Below, piece by piece: positions 37,170 to 47,998 of a stretch of DNA of 64,000 nucleotides; positions within the stretch are counted from its first letter, which is position 1, and each line of letters begins with the position of its first letter. The stretch lies in the NCBI GenBank assembly GCA_025024175.1, contig QCXZ01000064.1:46335325-46399324 (forward strand). Direction: 5' to 3'. The notes below the pieces were generated by a model. The model was not told where the DNA came from. It saw nothing but the letters and a program-made list of their open reading frames with translations, and searched no databases. Position numbers and translations under genes: made by a program. The DNA is from Rhyzopertha dominica. Lineage: Eukaryota > Arthropoda > Insecta > Coleoptera > Bostrichidae.

Positions 37170-37650
37170 CAGGGTGAGTCAGTTTTTTGTAGACAAACTT
37201 TAACAGAAGATAGAACACATGTTTTTAAAAAGAAAAGTTCCTATAAACATATGTCGTAGAAGGCTTCGTTTCTGAGATACAGGGTGTTGAAAATAATTTC
37301 TTTTTCTCGAATTTTCATTATAACTTATAAACGAATGCTAAGATTTTTTTCATGTTTGGGGTATAATGCTTATTAATTAAGGCGCATAAAACAAGCGATA
37401 ATAATGTTCAAAAATTAGCACAGTGGCGGAGTGGAGGGGGTGCTCAACCCCTTTCTTAAACAGAACTTCTACGCCAATGACTATTTGTAAGAAAAACTGT
37501 TATTTTCATTATCTACATACATTTTAACAAAAGTAATGTCCCTTCTTCTGTTTCGAAAATCCTATGCATTTCCGAGTTATTTTGATGTGTTAGAGTTTGA
37601 TGTATTAAATTAAGTAATTTATTTATTATCAATTATCGGCTAAATATTTA
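37170..37650 (+). repeat. left long terminal inverted repeat
   Basis: Reverse complement of 38278-38758 over 481 bases with very few mismatches. It starts CAGGGTGAGTCAG next to TA. Confidence 0.9.
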
Positions 37651-38011
37651 ATTTTTTCGACGAAACCTACCCAAATATGGTATGTTAAGGGTTCAAAAAG
37701 CCGAAATCTCTTATTCTTTATCTCTTTCCAATGGAATCAAAATAAATGTTAGTTATATCAAGCGCTACTCAAATACAGGAGTTTTATAAGTCTAAACGTG
37801 TACACTAATTTTAACATTCCTTATTTATTTTGTTCTGTGTAAATACTAATGTATCGCAGTAAAATAAAAAAAATTGAACGAATATTGATGTTAATCTTTA
37901 TGAAGAAAATTTTTGAATTTATAATAATACATATTTAATTTACAATTGTACAATAATGATTTATAAATAACAATTACAACAACTAATAACAATAATACTA
38001 GTATACTAAAA

Positions 38012-38280
38012 TTAGACACTTTGTTCAAAATGTAAACCGTTCTTTTCAATACACATTTCACAGCGACGTACAATAGAACGTCTTAAGTTAACTAAATGAT
38101 GCACCCTAATTTCATTGCAAGCATCTCTGATGCGATTGTGAAGTTCATCAAGTGTATTACCGGAGTGGTATACACTTTTTCCTTAATAAATCCCCACACA
38201 AAAAAAGTCAAGTGGCGTTAAATCGGGTATCTGGGAGGCCACGCCACTGGACCTCCACGACCTATCCACCTTATTATTAA
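38012..38280 (-). pseudogene. Tc1/mariner-type transposase, C-terminal remnant
   Basis: On the minus strand, conceptual translation with two small frame changes gives the family box WPPRYPDLTPLDFF-like (near 38230-38195), then a KEKVYTT stretch. A clean frame follows from NTLDELHNRIRDACNEIRVH through RRSIVRRCEMCIEKNGLHFE to a stop at 38014-38012. The final Asp of the DDE/D catalytic triad belongs to the PDLTPLD box. The N-terminal DNA-binding half and the first two catalytic residues are missing, replaced by the long inverted repeats. Confidence 0.75.
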
Positions 38281-38758
38281 ATATTTAGCCGATAATTGAT
38301 AATAAATAAATTACTTAATTTAATACATCAAACTCTAACACATCAAAATAACTCGGAAATGCATGGGATTTTCGAAACAGAAGAAGGGACATTACTTTTG
38401 TTAAAATGTATGTAGATAATGAAAATAACAGTTTTTCTTACAAATAGTCATTGGCGTAGAAGTTCTGTTTAAGAAAGGGGTTGAGCACCCCCTCCACTCC
38501 GCCACTGTGCTAATTTTTGAACATTATTATCGCTTGTTTTATGCGCCTTAATTAATAAGCATTATCCCCCAAACATGAAAAAAATCTTAGCATTCGTTTA
38601 TAAGTTATAATGAAAATTCGAGAAAAAGAAATTATTTTCAACACCCTGTATCTCAGAAACGAAGCCTTCTACGACATATGTTTATAAGAACTTTTCTTTT
38701 TAAAAACATGTGTTCTATCTTCTGTTAAAGTTTGTCTACAAAAAACTGACTCACCCTG
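38278..38758 (-). repeat. right long terminal inverted repeat
   Basis: Partner of 37170-37650, ending CTGACTCACCCTG next to TA. Confidence 0.9.
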
Positions 38759-40135
38759 TATACATAAATATACTTAACTCTATTAATTAAATAATGCCGT
38801 AGAGCTTACAAATTTTATGCTGCCATATACAGCTGTATCTGCTTTTATCATTTGTACATTCGCAGATCTATATATCATAACATTATTGATGGTAGAGGTT
38901 CAGAAGTATACTGAAATAATAAAAAAAATTAATTGCAACATAAAAGTACTAGGTATATGAATTAATGGATTGATGCCCACAACTTTATACGCACTTGCAA
39001 TTATTGAATAAACAACTGAATGTATGATATCTAGACCTTATGAGTATATGTTATTGGATATAGATACTTTCAATCTTTGCCCGACACTAAGGGCTACTTA
39101 CCTTGCAGGATAAGGAGTTGAATAACAACTGAAACTAGAAACCGAGACGTATTACTTTGCTGTTCAGGTCTTGCGCGACAGGTGATGTGTTACTTGACAA
39201 AGAAAGTGGATAAACAGCTTTTAGATGATGAAATGCTGAATATTACTTATTTATTCATTCACTTTTACTATTTTCGTGGAGATCGTTGGTTGTATTGTAA
39301 CGTAGCGCTATTTGTCTTTTTAACTACAAAACATTAGAAGGTTTCGTCTTAAAATCTTTGATATGTAGTCCAAAAAAAGAGAGATTTTGAGATCCGGGTA
39401 GCATTCAAAGGGACCTCTTCTATCAACCCATGTATCTAGAAATATTGCATCCAGGTATTTACAGACAGATTTTTCTAATCTGGAGATCACTTTCTACAGG
39501 ACATGGAAACAGAAGTATTTCGCTCCTATGAGGTCTTTAAAGGATATCGATCTTAACACGCTTAATCAGTAGCGGATTTATGCACAGGGGCATGAAGTGC
39601 GTACCTGGTGCTCTTGAATGAAGGGAACTCCTTAATTTCAGGTCTTAAAAGATATGTGACAAGAAAGCCTTTTGTAAATATTAAATTTACGGTGCGTAGG
39701 GTTGCTTGCTTTAGAGTGCAGATTCTAAAAACTTAAAAAAATAAAAACCATACTTACTTAAAAACTGTTTGCATTTAAGCAATACAATCATTTAACAAAA
39801 AGCTTATGACGTTATTTTACATTGGAATATATTTTAACATTTAATAGACATGCTAATAGTACAGGGTGATTTACTAAGAGTACGAAACGGTAGAGATTTT
39901 CCCTAAAAATGTTCTTACCTTTTTAAGAATCCCGACAGGGGACGTTACAAATAAACCTAAATAAATTCAAAATTTCCGGATAAAATGTTAGAATTTTCAG
40001 AATGTCTGTCTAATTACCTATAAAAGATTCGTTACAATATTTTTTCTCTGGTTGCCTTGGTAACGCCACTACAAAGCAAAATAACCTCGTAACTTCTAAA
40101 TGCCTCAAACAGATTTGATAAATTAAGATTCATTT
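38759..40135. other. no gene; a CAGGGTG-type transposon end near 39860
   Basis: TACAGGGTGATTTACTAAGA at about 39859 looks like the terminus of another Tc1/mariner-type element. I found no inverted partner within the window. The rest shows nothing recognisable. Confidence 0.35.
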
Positions 40136-40139
40136 TACA

Positions 40140-40660
40140 CAATTTACAAAAGAGTGCCACACTTTCCTATATTTCTCTAAAAAATTAAATAAGACGGTAC
40201 CACTTTTTCTCTTCGTTTTGTAGGCTAGATACTATGTAAGAAAAGAGATTTCTGAAAACCTGAGGCGAGTGTGATTTTTCGTTTTAAAGTTATTTCCAAT
40301 ATACTACATACAAGACGCAAACCAAAAAAAAAGGAATTTTGTAATAGAATTCTGAAGAGAAACTGAAAATAAAACAAATATTTTTCACTTTTATTTGTAG
40401 GCTACCTTTTAAGAAAAACCATGACAAATGCCCAAGGTTGATAGCTTTTGAGTTTTGAAGTTATTTCTAGAAAAGTACAAAGAAAATACAAAATAACAAA
40501 ATGAACTTTCTCTTTGAATTCTCAAATAAAAAACTTTACAAGACCACATACTTTTTTCGTCTATTATTTAAGAAAAATCGCGTTAAAACCTGAAGTTGGT
40601 ATTTTTTTTCGTTTTGAAGTTATTACTAAAATAGTACACATACACATAAAGGAACAATTC
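40140..40660. repeat. three diverged tandem repeats of about 165 bp
   Basis: Each unit runs from an A-rich start through a TTTGTAGGCTA- or TTTTCGTCTA-like segment, then TTAAGAAAAA, then CGTTTTGAAGTTATT..AA.TA, ending in CATAC or a similar sequence. The landmarks recur at about 40290, 40455 and 40620. The units differ heavily. They lie between the CAGGGTG end at 39860 and MITE copy 2, so they may be subterminal repeats of a transposon. Confidence 0.5.
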
Positions 40661-40856
40661 ATCCGGTAACAGTTCAATGACTAGTATAATTATTAATATT
40701 TCTTTAATTTTATGCACATGATATTATTTTTTATCCATGGTTAAAATGTACGTTTAGTGATTAAAAAGTCTTACTACTCTTATTTTCACGATTTTGTCAT
40801 TGCTTTTGAGAAAATTATTAATGTTATAAGAAAAAACCGCTGCAAATTGAAACAAT

Positions 40857-41684
40857 ACTTCCACATCCAATTGTCAAAATGACATTTACGTTTTTATTTC
40901 TTATACTGTACGATTAGTAATCAGATTTTGAGCATTTTGTCTCTCAGTTTTTCTAAGACAAAGTCCTCGTGATATTAGCAAAAATATATAAATTTTAAAA
41001 TCGGTTTTTTTCAAATAACTCGAAAATTATTAATTTAACAAAAAAAACACAAGAGTGCTTTCTGATCAGTAATTTGATTTTCTGTATAATACCAAAATTT
41101 TAAAAAATCGTACGAGCAAGGACCAAAATAGGTTTTTTTTGGAAATATTCCGAAAATGTCAAAATTTTGAATAAATTTTCTAAGACTCTTTTTGTGAGAA
41201 ATTTTATTTCCTATCTGATGGCATTTTCATTTTTTGAATATATTAAATATATTTGGAGATATTTAGGAAAAACCGTTTTCTTTAAGTGACGCTTTCTAGC
41301 TAATATCTTCTAAACAGTTTACTGCACCGAAAATTTATAAGAGCGAATAATACTCACAGTTATACTACTAATCACATACTTAAACGAAAAAAATATAAAA
41401 AAATAAAAATTTGCAAAAAGGGTAGTTACCCCCCAATTTCGCCCCCTTCCCAATATCCTACTTACCCCACAAACAATATGTCGTTTTGGGTAGTTTGAGA
41501 TTTATACGTTTGCCAAATTTCAAGTTCATATATTAAGTCTTTCGAAAGTTATCGTGTATACAAACAATACCACAGACACACAGACAAGAAATTTTTTTTG
41601 CTCAAATTTTGTTTTTTTGCGTTTTCGACCATTTTAAAGCGAATGAGCAAATAAAAATACTTCCCATCCGTTGGATGTGGAAGT
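40857..41684 (-). mobile_element. MITE copy 2 (ACTTCCACATCCAA family), complete
   Basis: This 828-bp copy has ends ACTTCCACATCCAA and TTGGATGTGGAAGT, and AAT on both flanks (40854-40856 and 41685-41687). It is inverted relative to copies 1 and 3 and is the only uninterrupted copy here. It has no coding capacity. A/T-rich near-palindromic stretches run through the body. Confidence 0.8.
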
Positions 41685-41829
41685 AATTAACTATTGTGAG
41701 CGATTAGAAATGCAACTTAAACTAAACCACTACTGAACGTATTAGGAAATCAATTGCTCGGTTACGTGTGGCGTGAAAATGTTTTGTTAAAAACTTGAAA
41801 TCAAGAAAAGATATCAACCTCCGCGGGAC

Positions 41830-41979
41830 CCGACAAAATGGCCCGGGTCAAAATAGCCCCAACAAAATAGCCGCGATAAAATACCCTATCGACAAAGTAG
41901 CCTCCGGCAAAAGAGCCCCCTACATAATTACCCTCGACAAAATAGCTTAATGACAAAACAGAACGTTAATAAAATAGTT
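41830..41979. repeat. minisatellite of about ten 15-bp units (CAAAATAGCCCCCGA type)
   Basis: Units such as CAAAATAGCCCCAA, CAAAATAGCCGCGAT, CAAAGTAGCCTCCGG and CAAAAGAGCCCCCTA follow one another with small changes. The GC-rich halves stand out from the AT-rich surroundings. It lies upstream of the tandem repeats and broken pogo-type transposase, so it could belong to that element's terminus. Confidence 0.8.
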
Positions 41980-42914
41980 CATTCCAACCACAGTTGGGCG
42001 TTACTCGCATAAAATTTATGCGATTAATTACGACAAAACATATTTGTAACAATTAAAAAAATGTTCTTAAATATTGATAGTGTTTGAGAGCTTTGAAACA
42101 TTAAAAATCATGATTAATAAAAATATGTATGTAAATAATTGCTGCTTGTTGAGGCCAAAAACAAAATTCTGTGACTTCACGGAAGGTCTAAATGCGCAAA
42201 AACGTACTTTAGTACAATTTATATATTGATCATCAAACTCTTACTCCAAACATTCCAGAATATTAATGTAAAATGATAAACTAATGCCCGCGCTATTATT
42301 TAGAAAAGATATAAGTGTGAACCTAAACATAGTTTATTTTTTTTGCTTTAAATTAGTTTCTATTCAAACATAATGGCTCACAAGACTATGTAAATTTTCA
42401 TCGAACAGTTTTAATCTCAGAATTTTGTTTGGCACCAAAAGTAAATTATTTTTATAGAAGGAATCATGTTTTTCTAAGTAATTACGACCACGTCTGCTAA
42501 TTTGTTTTTTTTTGTAATTTTTTAAATATTAGTAACAAAATTTTGGTAGTCGTGTGGCACACCAAATTTTGAATAATTTATTTTCTTGATAGCTACCAAA
42601 TTTAGATTTTGTTGCACTTACGTAAACTTTAATCTGGTTTCTAATTATGCTAAAATATATATGGTGTTCCATACATATTGAATTGGGCCTGTGGTCTCAC
42701 AAAAGCCAAATGCGCCAGCGCTCTTAATACTCGATCACCAGCACTACCTTACTACACAATGACTTCTTTTAATGTTAGGTCCACTTAACTTAATAACAAC
42801 AACCTTGTCGATTTACCTTACCATTTAACATACACGTTGATTCATCATTTGTGCTCAGATGGTCCAGAAGACCTTTGCAAAGGTGGTGTCTTCTATTAGG
42901 ATTATTTTCAGTTA
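41980..42914. other. no gene recognised
   Basis: The stretch is AT-rich sequence between the minisatellite and the 125-bp tandem repeats. It may be internal transposon sequence. Confidence 0.35.
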
Positions 42915-43432
42915 ATTCGTAGAAGCTTATCCTTAAGGTTGTCTAATTTCACGCTGCCTTGTGAGAATATTAAGGTTTTCTTGAACAGCCAAAAGTACTA
43001 AAACTTTAAAGGCCACACCAAATTTGTACAGATTTCGAGACGCAATTTCATCACATACGCTTCTCACTTTTGCAAATCTTTGAGTTATATTATTTATATT
43101 AAAATCGCATCATACGTATGAAGAACTGAAAGTGGACCACAGCAAATTTTCATACACGTGGAAACGCAATTTCATGTTGTACTGATCACCTAATTCTTTG
43201 CGAGTCTGCCGAATATGTTATTTACATTAAAAACCTACAACGCATTTGAAAAAATTAAGGTGTAACAAAACCGTTACAGACTGCAGTGAATTTTCATATT
43301 CTTAAACGCAATTTTATCGAGTACGCCTCTGATTTTTTGCTTGTCTCCGAGATGTGTTATTTAGTTTAAATTCATACAACACATACGAGAAACTTGAGGT
43401 GTAACAAAATCCTACCACGCAGTTTCTTCACG
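42915..43432. repeat. four diverged tandem units of about 125 bp beside the pogo-type gene
   Basis: The landmarks AAACGCAATTT(T/C)AT, TATTATTTA/GTTATTTA and AAGGTGTAACAAAA recur with a spacing of about 115-135 bases. The last unit overlaps the 3' end of the broken transposase frame. Placement suggests subterminal repeats of that transposon, whose transposase might bind them. Confidence 0.55.
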
Positions 43433-45021
43433 TAAGTCTCTAATATTTTGTATGTTTCCTCGATCTTGCCCACATAGAGACGGTCGCGCTTGTTTGTTTT
43501 AAATGTCACAATAACAAAGTCGCCCACGTCCAGAGCATCACTGGAGTGATCTGGAACGCTTGTGCTGCATTCGCCGACTTCCTCCAAAATCTCTTCTTCC
43601 TCTGATCTCAAGGAGTCTGGATCTGAATCCTCGGCATCACCAACTTCACGACGACTCTTACTTTTTGGCTTGTCAGATGACATAATTGGAGTCGATGTGA
43701 CGTCATTTGTGGTAATGCTTTTTCCCGCCACGATATTAACTTTCTTCCCCCGTTTCGGTGCTTGACTGGGCCCGCTTTTAAGTTCGTCAAGTCTTTCTAC
43801 CAACACATCGCTCCATGATGTTTCCATCTGCCCCGTGTCTTCAGTTCTTTGTTTTATTTTGTCCAAAACCGCGTTCGGATTGAAGGGCACTATACCACAC
43901 GCCCGAAATCCAGCGCGTTAACTGTAGATCTATCTCCAAGATCCTCTATGGTTTTTGCAACATTCGAGGAAATAAGGTTTGGGAAGAACACCCCTATTCC
44001 GCAGTTTCCATGTTTCTAGATTTTTTCTCCACAATGCTTTCAAAGGGCGGAAATAAGCGACATCCAGGGGCTGCAGCATGTGCGTGGAGTTTGGTGGAAG
44101 CAGGACAAAACGAATATTATTGTTTTCACACTGTTGAATCACACTTAACGTTATATGACTTGCGAGATTATCGCCGATCACAACTTTATCACCTTCCAGC
44201 TGTCGGAAATAAGGCAATACAACTGAGTAGAACCAGTCTTCGAAAAGAGTAGAATCAAACCACCCTCTCTGCGATCGGTTATATACGGCTCCTTCTATTC
44301 CACCTTCCTTCCACCCTTCATAAATGTGTTTGGCTCTGTACACTACATAGGGTGGAAGACGACTTCCATCAGCAGCAATGGCAAACATTACCGTAGTACT
44401 TGTTTTGCTAGCGTCAAGTGCCCTGAATACACGCTTAGTGTCCCGCTTTAACACTACTTTGGCTGCACCAGGATCGTCCACAAAATTGGTTTCGTCGTAA
44501 TTAATAATATTAGACGGTGGAATGTTGCCTAGGGCTACTCGTAAATGATTGAAATATTCAGCAACCGATTCATAGCTCACTGCAACTCTGACCCTTTTCG
44601 TGTTCTCCGCAAATTTTGTTGTAAGTTCTTGGTGTCGTTTCATGAAACCCAGGAACCATTCATGGCCGGGCAAGTTATTATGGAACCGCTTCTCGTTCAA
44701 TCCGCGCTTGTTCAAATATTGCTGAACCACATGACGAACATCTGTTGGTTTTAGCGGGAAACCCCACTCTGCACAGAACTGAAGACCATCAACAAGCACT
44801 CTTTTTACTTCAATTGCCAATGCTGGCTGACCTCCGTAGGTTCCGGAAAATTTATTATTTACGCGGTGGTTCAAAGTTGTGTAGGGAACTTCAAATTATT
44901 CTGACGCTTGTCTCATAGACATATTATTCGCCTTCACAGCTGCTGCAGCCCTCTCCATATAAATGGGGTTGTAGTTTTTCTTCCCATAAGTTCCTAATTT
45001 CTTAGTGTATGTGCGAGGCAT
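43400..45021 (-). pseudogene. pogo/Tigger-type transposase, nearly full length but broken
   Basis: Minus strand. The start ATG at 45021 opens a psq-type helix-turn-helix: KKNYNPIYMERAAAAVKANN, then MSMRQASE, then a TAA at 44898-44896, then FEVPYTTLNHRV. A CENP-B-like helix-turn-helix follows (NEKRFHNNLPGHEWFLGFM). The DDE_1 catalytic core has IINYDETNF, VVIGDNLASH and, after MLQPLDV, the third acidic position. Frameshifts near 43985-43890 separate it from the C-terminal part (43890-43400), which has FNPNAVLDKIKQ and an acidic SEEEEILEEVGE stretch. All three catalytic acidic positions seem to be present, so the copy is young but dead from one stop and one or two indels. Its role would be cut-and-paste transposition at TA. 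Confidence 0.9.
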
Positions 45022-45084
45022 CTGAAAGAAATAGTGAACATAACCTAACATACCATATAACCGCGATATATGTGCGAATCAACC

Positions 45085-45505
45085 TATAAAATGATTGATC
45101 CATTTCACCCCAAAATTTGTCTTCGATAAGTAAAATTTTATTTAATAAAAAACAAATGGGCAAATGTTGAATGTTTTTACGTGCAGCCTATTCTTAAAAC
45201 ATCTTAACATCGATCTAGACAGCCGGAAAACTGATTGCTTTAAAGCTTAGGTCTGTGTACGCAAATGAATATACGTATTTGACAAAAGCGCATTTGTGGA
45301 GTTATTATATTTCATTTTATGTCTAAGTACTTACTTTGTAAACAACCACACAATGGCACCCTTTACACGCAGCCACTCGTTCTGAATCGGAATCATACGT
45401 TGAAAACACCTGTTAAGAAGTTGGTTTGGGAGATGCGCACACATTATTGATGAAAAACCGGTTTGATCCACTTCACCACGACTGATTCACTTCACCTCGG
45501 TTGAC
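45085..45505. repeat. GATCCACTTCACC-like motifs in the 5' flank of the pogo-type gene
   Basis: TTGATCCATTTCACCCC (about 45097), TTTGATCCACTTCACCACG (about 45462) and CTGATTCACTTCACCTCGG (about 45483) share a core. Such repeated subterminal motifs are often transposase binding sites. I could not identify terminal inverted repeats for the element. Confidence 0.4.
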
Positions 45506-46117
45506 GGTATTTTAGAAAAACAAAACAGAGGCAACATTTAGATAGTCTGCAAAAAATTGACTAGAATAAGAGAAAAGCTACAGTCAAGAACCTAAAGAGA
45601 CCACTCCTTNTAGAAAAGCAGAGANAATGATCGTCCGATTAAAATTCAAAANTTGCTATATGGAAACAAATAATTGTGTTCGTTTTATGCTGAAATAATA
45701 TGGTATTAATAGGTTTTATTGATGCAATAGTTAAGCATTCGTTATTTGTGTCAAATATTTCTTGATAACTATCTTTTTTTAATGTCACGATGGTGTAGGT
45801 ACTTAGATATAATCATGGCCATGGAATTGATTTTATCGTTTTAGGTTTGAGTGTTCCGAAACCCTACAGAAAAATGCGTCTATTAGCAGATATAAATTAA
45901 TAACATTGAAATTTATCGACCTTAACTTCTTTACCACTACGCAGTGTGTAACACTCGCATGACGTGGGCCACTTGAAACACTAAATGAAAAAAAAACGTT
46001 TTTTAATACTAATTGACGTTTTTAATTAATGTCAACAAAGGCAGCGAAAAAATCTTTTGATGTCAGTATCTATCATGTAGGTACTTGAGAATATTTGATA
46101 TTAAGAAACACTACCTG
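45506..46117. other. intergenic upstream of the MBF2 gene
   Basis: AT-rich with ambiguous bases near 45610-45652. Apart from the core promoter listed next, I see nothing recognisable. Confidence 0.4.
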
Positions 46118-46153
46118 TATATAAACAATGTCCACTGTTAATTGGATCAGTCG
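46118..46153 (+). promoter_or_regulatory. core promoter of the MBF2-like gene (TATA box and initiator)
   Basis: TATATAAA (46118-46125) stands 31 bases before the A (46149) of TCAGT (46147-46151), the classic arthropod initiator. The start codon follows ten bases later. The spacing is exactly as expected, which gives a very short leader. TATA-initiator promoters are common in insect genes with sharp, tissue-specific expression. Confidence 0.75.
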
Positions 46154-46158
46154 TAAAA

Positions 46159-46292
46159 ATGGCATTTCTCAAAGTGTTTACCCTGCTTTCTCTAGCAGCT
46201 TTTCTTGCTTCTTCTACACCAGTAGAAGTTGAAGTACCAGACACCCGCAGTAATGAACACAATTACTACGCCTGCACGGATTACGAAAGCGA
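46159..46292 (+). CDS. MBF2-like gene, coding exon 1
   Basis: Encodes the signal peptide and N-terminal region up to YACTDYES. It ends in phase 2 (GA) before GTAAGT. Confidence 0.85.
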
Positions 46293-46964
46293 GTAAGTAG
46301 CTTGTAACCACGAAAGCATACCTAGCATTTAACTAACAATTAATTTTAGTAAGGAACTTCTCAGTAACCAGCAAGTGTACGAATCAGCATCACTATTGCA
46401 AGTAAAGGAAAAAGTTGTTAAGTATCCTACATCTGGAATAAGTAGCAAGAAGATTACCTGCATAAATGTAAGTGATTTCTCCCTTTATAAGTGTTCACTT
46501 TGTTTATATAATTATTAACTCAACATTCTCCAATTTGTACGAATCTTTGTAATCTACAAAAAAAATCAATAATTCAAAATCATTTCTATTTCTGAGAAAG
46601 GTATATTAGAGCTTTATAGTGAATAGCATAGTAGAAACAGCACAAACAGTGTGGAAATTTGTTAGTATGCGAACGAATAAAACCGATGGGGGAATTTAAT
46701 AGGTTTTCATTGGACTTGCTCGTATATCAAAAACCAAATAATTGTTACTGATGCATACTACTCAATTTACCGTGATACACTGACAGTCTGTTTNTTTTAT
46801 AGGTGCAAGATCGTGATAATGATGGGAACGGCGGTTACGTCGTAATCTCTGGAGGAGGTTTAAATCAGTATTTCGTTGAGATTACATTGACCTCCCAGCG
46901 CAGCAAGAGATTGAATTTCGATATTGAAATATACACAGATGCAGAAGAAGCAGAAGAAGGATAA
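46159..46964 (+). CDS. MBF2-family secreted protein, three exons
   Basis: Exons 46159-46292, 46350-46467 and 46803-46964 join into one open frame of 137 residues. Donors are GTAAGT and GTAAGT, acceptors are TTTTAG and TTTATAG, and phases are 2 and 0. Residues 1-19 form a signal peptide (MAFLKVFTLLSLAAFLASS). The mature part has two cysteines (39 and 82) and the family signature ITCINVQDRDNDGNGGY, then a SGGG..Q.F turn, TSQRSKRLNF and a final IEIY. An acidic Glu-rich tail closes it. Bombyx MBF2 was described as a transcription co-activator, but most insect members are small secreted proteins, for example in saliva or haemolymph. The signal peptide supports secretion here. The gene is complete and flanked on both sides by transposon debris. 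Confidence 0.9.
46350..46467 (+). CDS. MBF2-like gene, coding exon 2
   Basis: Begins after TTAATTTTAG with T, completing an aspartate codon. It encodes the central part (from KELLSNQQVYES to SKKITCIN) and ends at a codon boundary before GTAAGT. Confidence 0.85.
46803..46964 (+). CDS. MBF2-like gene, coding exon 3 and stop
   Basis: Begins after TTTTATAG. It encodes the conserved DGNGGY, TSQR and IEIY motifs and the acidic tail. TAA is at 46962-46964. AATAAA follows at 46975-46980, only ten bases after the stop, and may be the polyadenylation signal. Confidence 0.85.
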   Translation: MQDRDNDGNGGYVVISGGGLNQYFVEITLTSQRSKRLNFDIEIYTDAEEAEEG

Positions 46965-46980
46965 GTAGAAAAAAAATAAA

Positions 46981-47998
46981 AGTCGTCGTATCCAGGTTAT
47001 CGTTATATTACGCTCGATGTAAACGAAAATTACTGTAACTTTACAATATTGAAACTAACAAATAAATAAGTGAAGTAACGATCAATGCGGTATTAATAAT
47101 GACAATAGTAATAGTGATAATGATAATTATTGTTAATATTATGATAAAGTAAAACACACTCAAAGAATTAAATGGGCAAATGAGCTGAAGAAAAAAAATA
47201 TACGTAAATTCTGCTACATAAATAAATGCAATGACGATATAACACCTGGTTGGAGGTACGAATTCTATGAACAATTCAATCCATGGGCGTATCCAGCTTT
47301 TGGTCTAGGAGGGGGGCAAAGCATCCTGTCGAGTATAATTCAACATAAATAGAAATAATAAATGTTTATGAGATATAGGTATTTAAGTAATTAATGAAGT
47401 ATTTATTCAATGAATAATTTTCTGCAAAGTGACCTAAAACGTATTTTTATGTGAAATAAAGACCCAATTTATTTATATGTTTTCTATGTACATTGATCAT
47501 ATCAAGCCCCTTTAATACTAATTCCCTTATTGATGAACTCAGTTAGGTGAGGCGCATTCAGTTGCATCGCTCTCGCGTTTAACAAAAAATGAGTTCATGC
47601 GTAATCCACATAATGCATAATAATATCATACGAAGTACCAAAGGAACATAAATTTCAACTTAAAAGTTCTACTATTAGGAGCACGATTTCTGATTCAGAA
47701 TTAACACATATCAAAGACTAATCCATTAACCTTAGGTTACCTGCAGACCTGATGCTAACTGGCGCGACCTGCGATATATTTTTACGTGATACTTTATTGG
47801 GTTTAAATTTTCCGATGTATAAAATAAAAGCCCTTGCGTGTCATGACGAATTTATACAAATTTAATATAAAAACATACAAATTAGTAAGTAGAAAATTAT
47901 TTATATTTGTTAGAAAAAATTCACAATAATGCACAATAAAATTTATACACGGTATCGATTATGTTCATTACAGCTTGTTAATAAGCACATTACAAGAG
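46981..47998. other. no gene recognised downstream of the MBF2 gene
   Basis: An AT-rich tract of ATA/ATT-type simple sequence lies at about 47090-47160. The stretch GGGCGTATCCAGC followed by a G-run (about 47287-47325) resembles a common end of hAT-type or related dispersed repeats, without a partner here. Confidence 0.35.

Larger units (their letters stand above)
37170..38758 (-). mobile_element. Tc1/mariner-type element with 481-bp inverted repeats
   Basis: The left arm (37170-37650) and right arm (38278-38758) are near-perfect reverse complements of 481 bp each, beginning CAGGGTGAGTCAG. TA flanks both ends, as expected for Tc1/mariner insertion. The 627-bp centre contains the end of a transposase on the minus strand. 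Each arm also holds an internal ACAGGGTGTTGAAAATAA that resembles its own terminus. Most of the transposase is gone, so this copy cannot move itself. Confidence 0.85.

Noticed and set aside
47281..47330. GGGCGTATCCAGC plus a G-run resembling an end of a dispersed hAT-like repeat
   Set aside because: A single end with no partner, no target duplication and no coding sequence.
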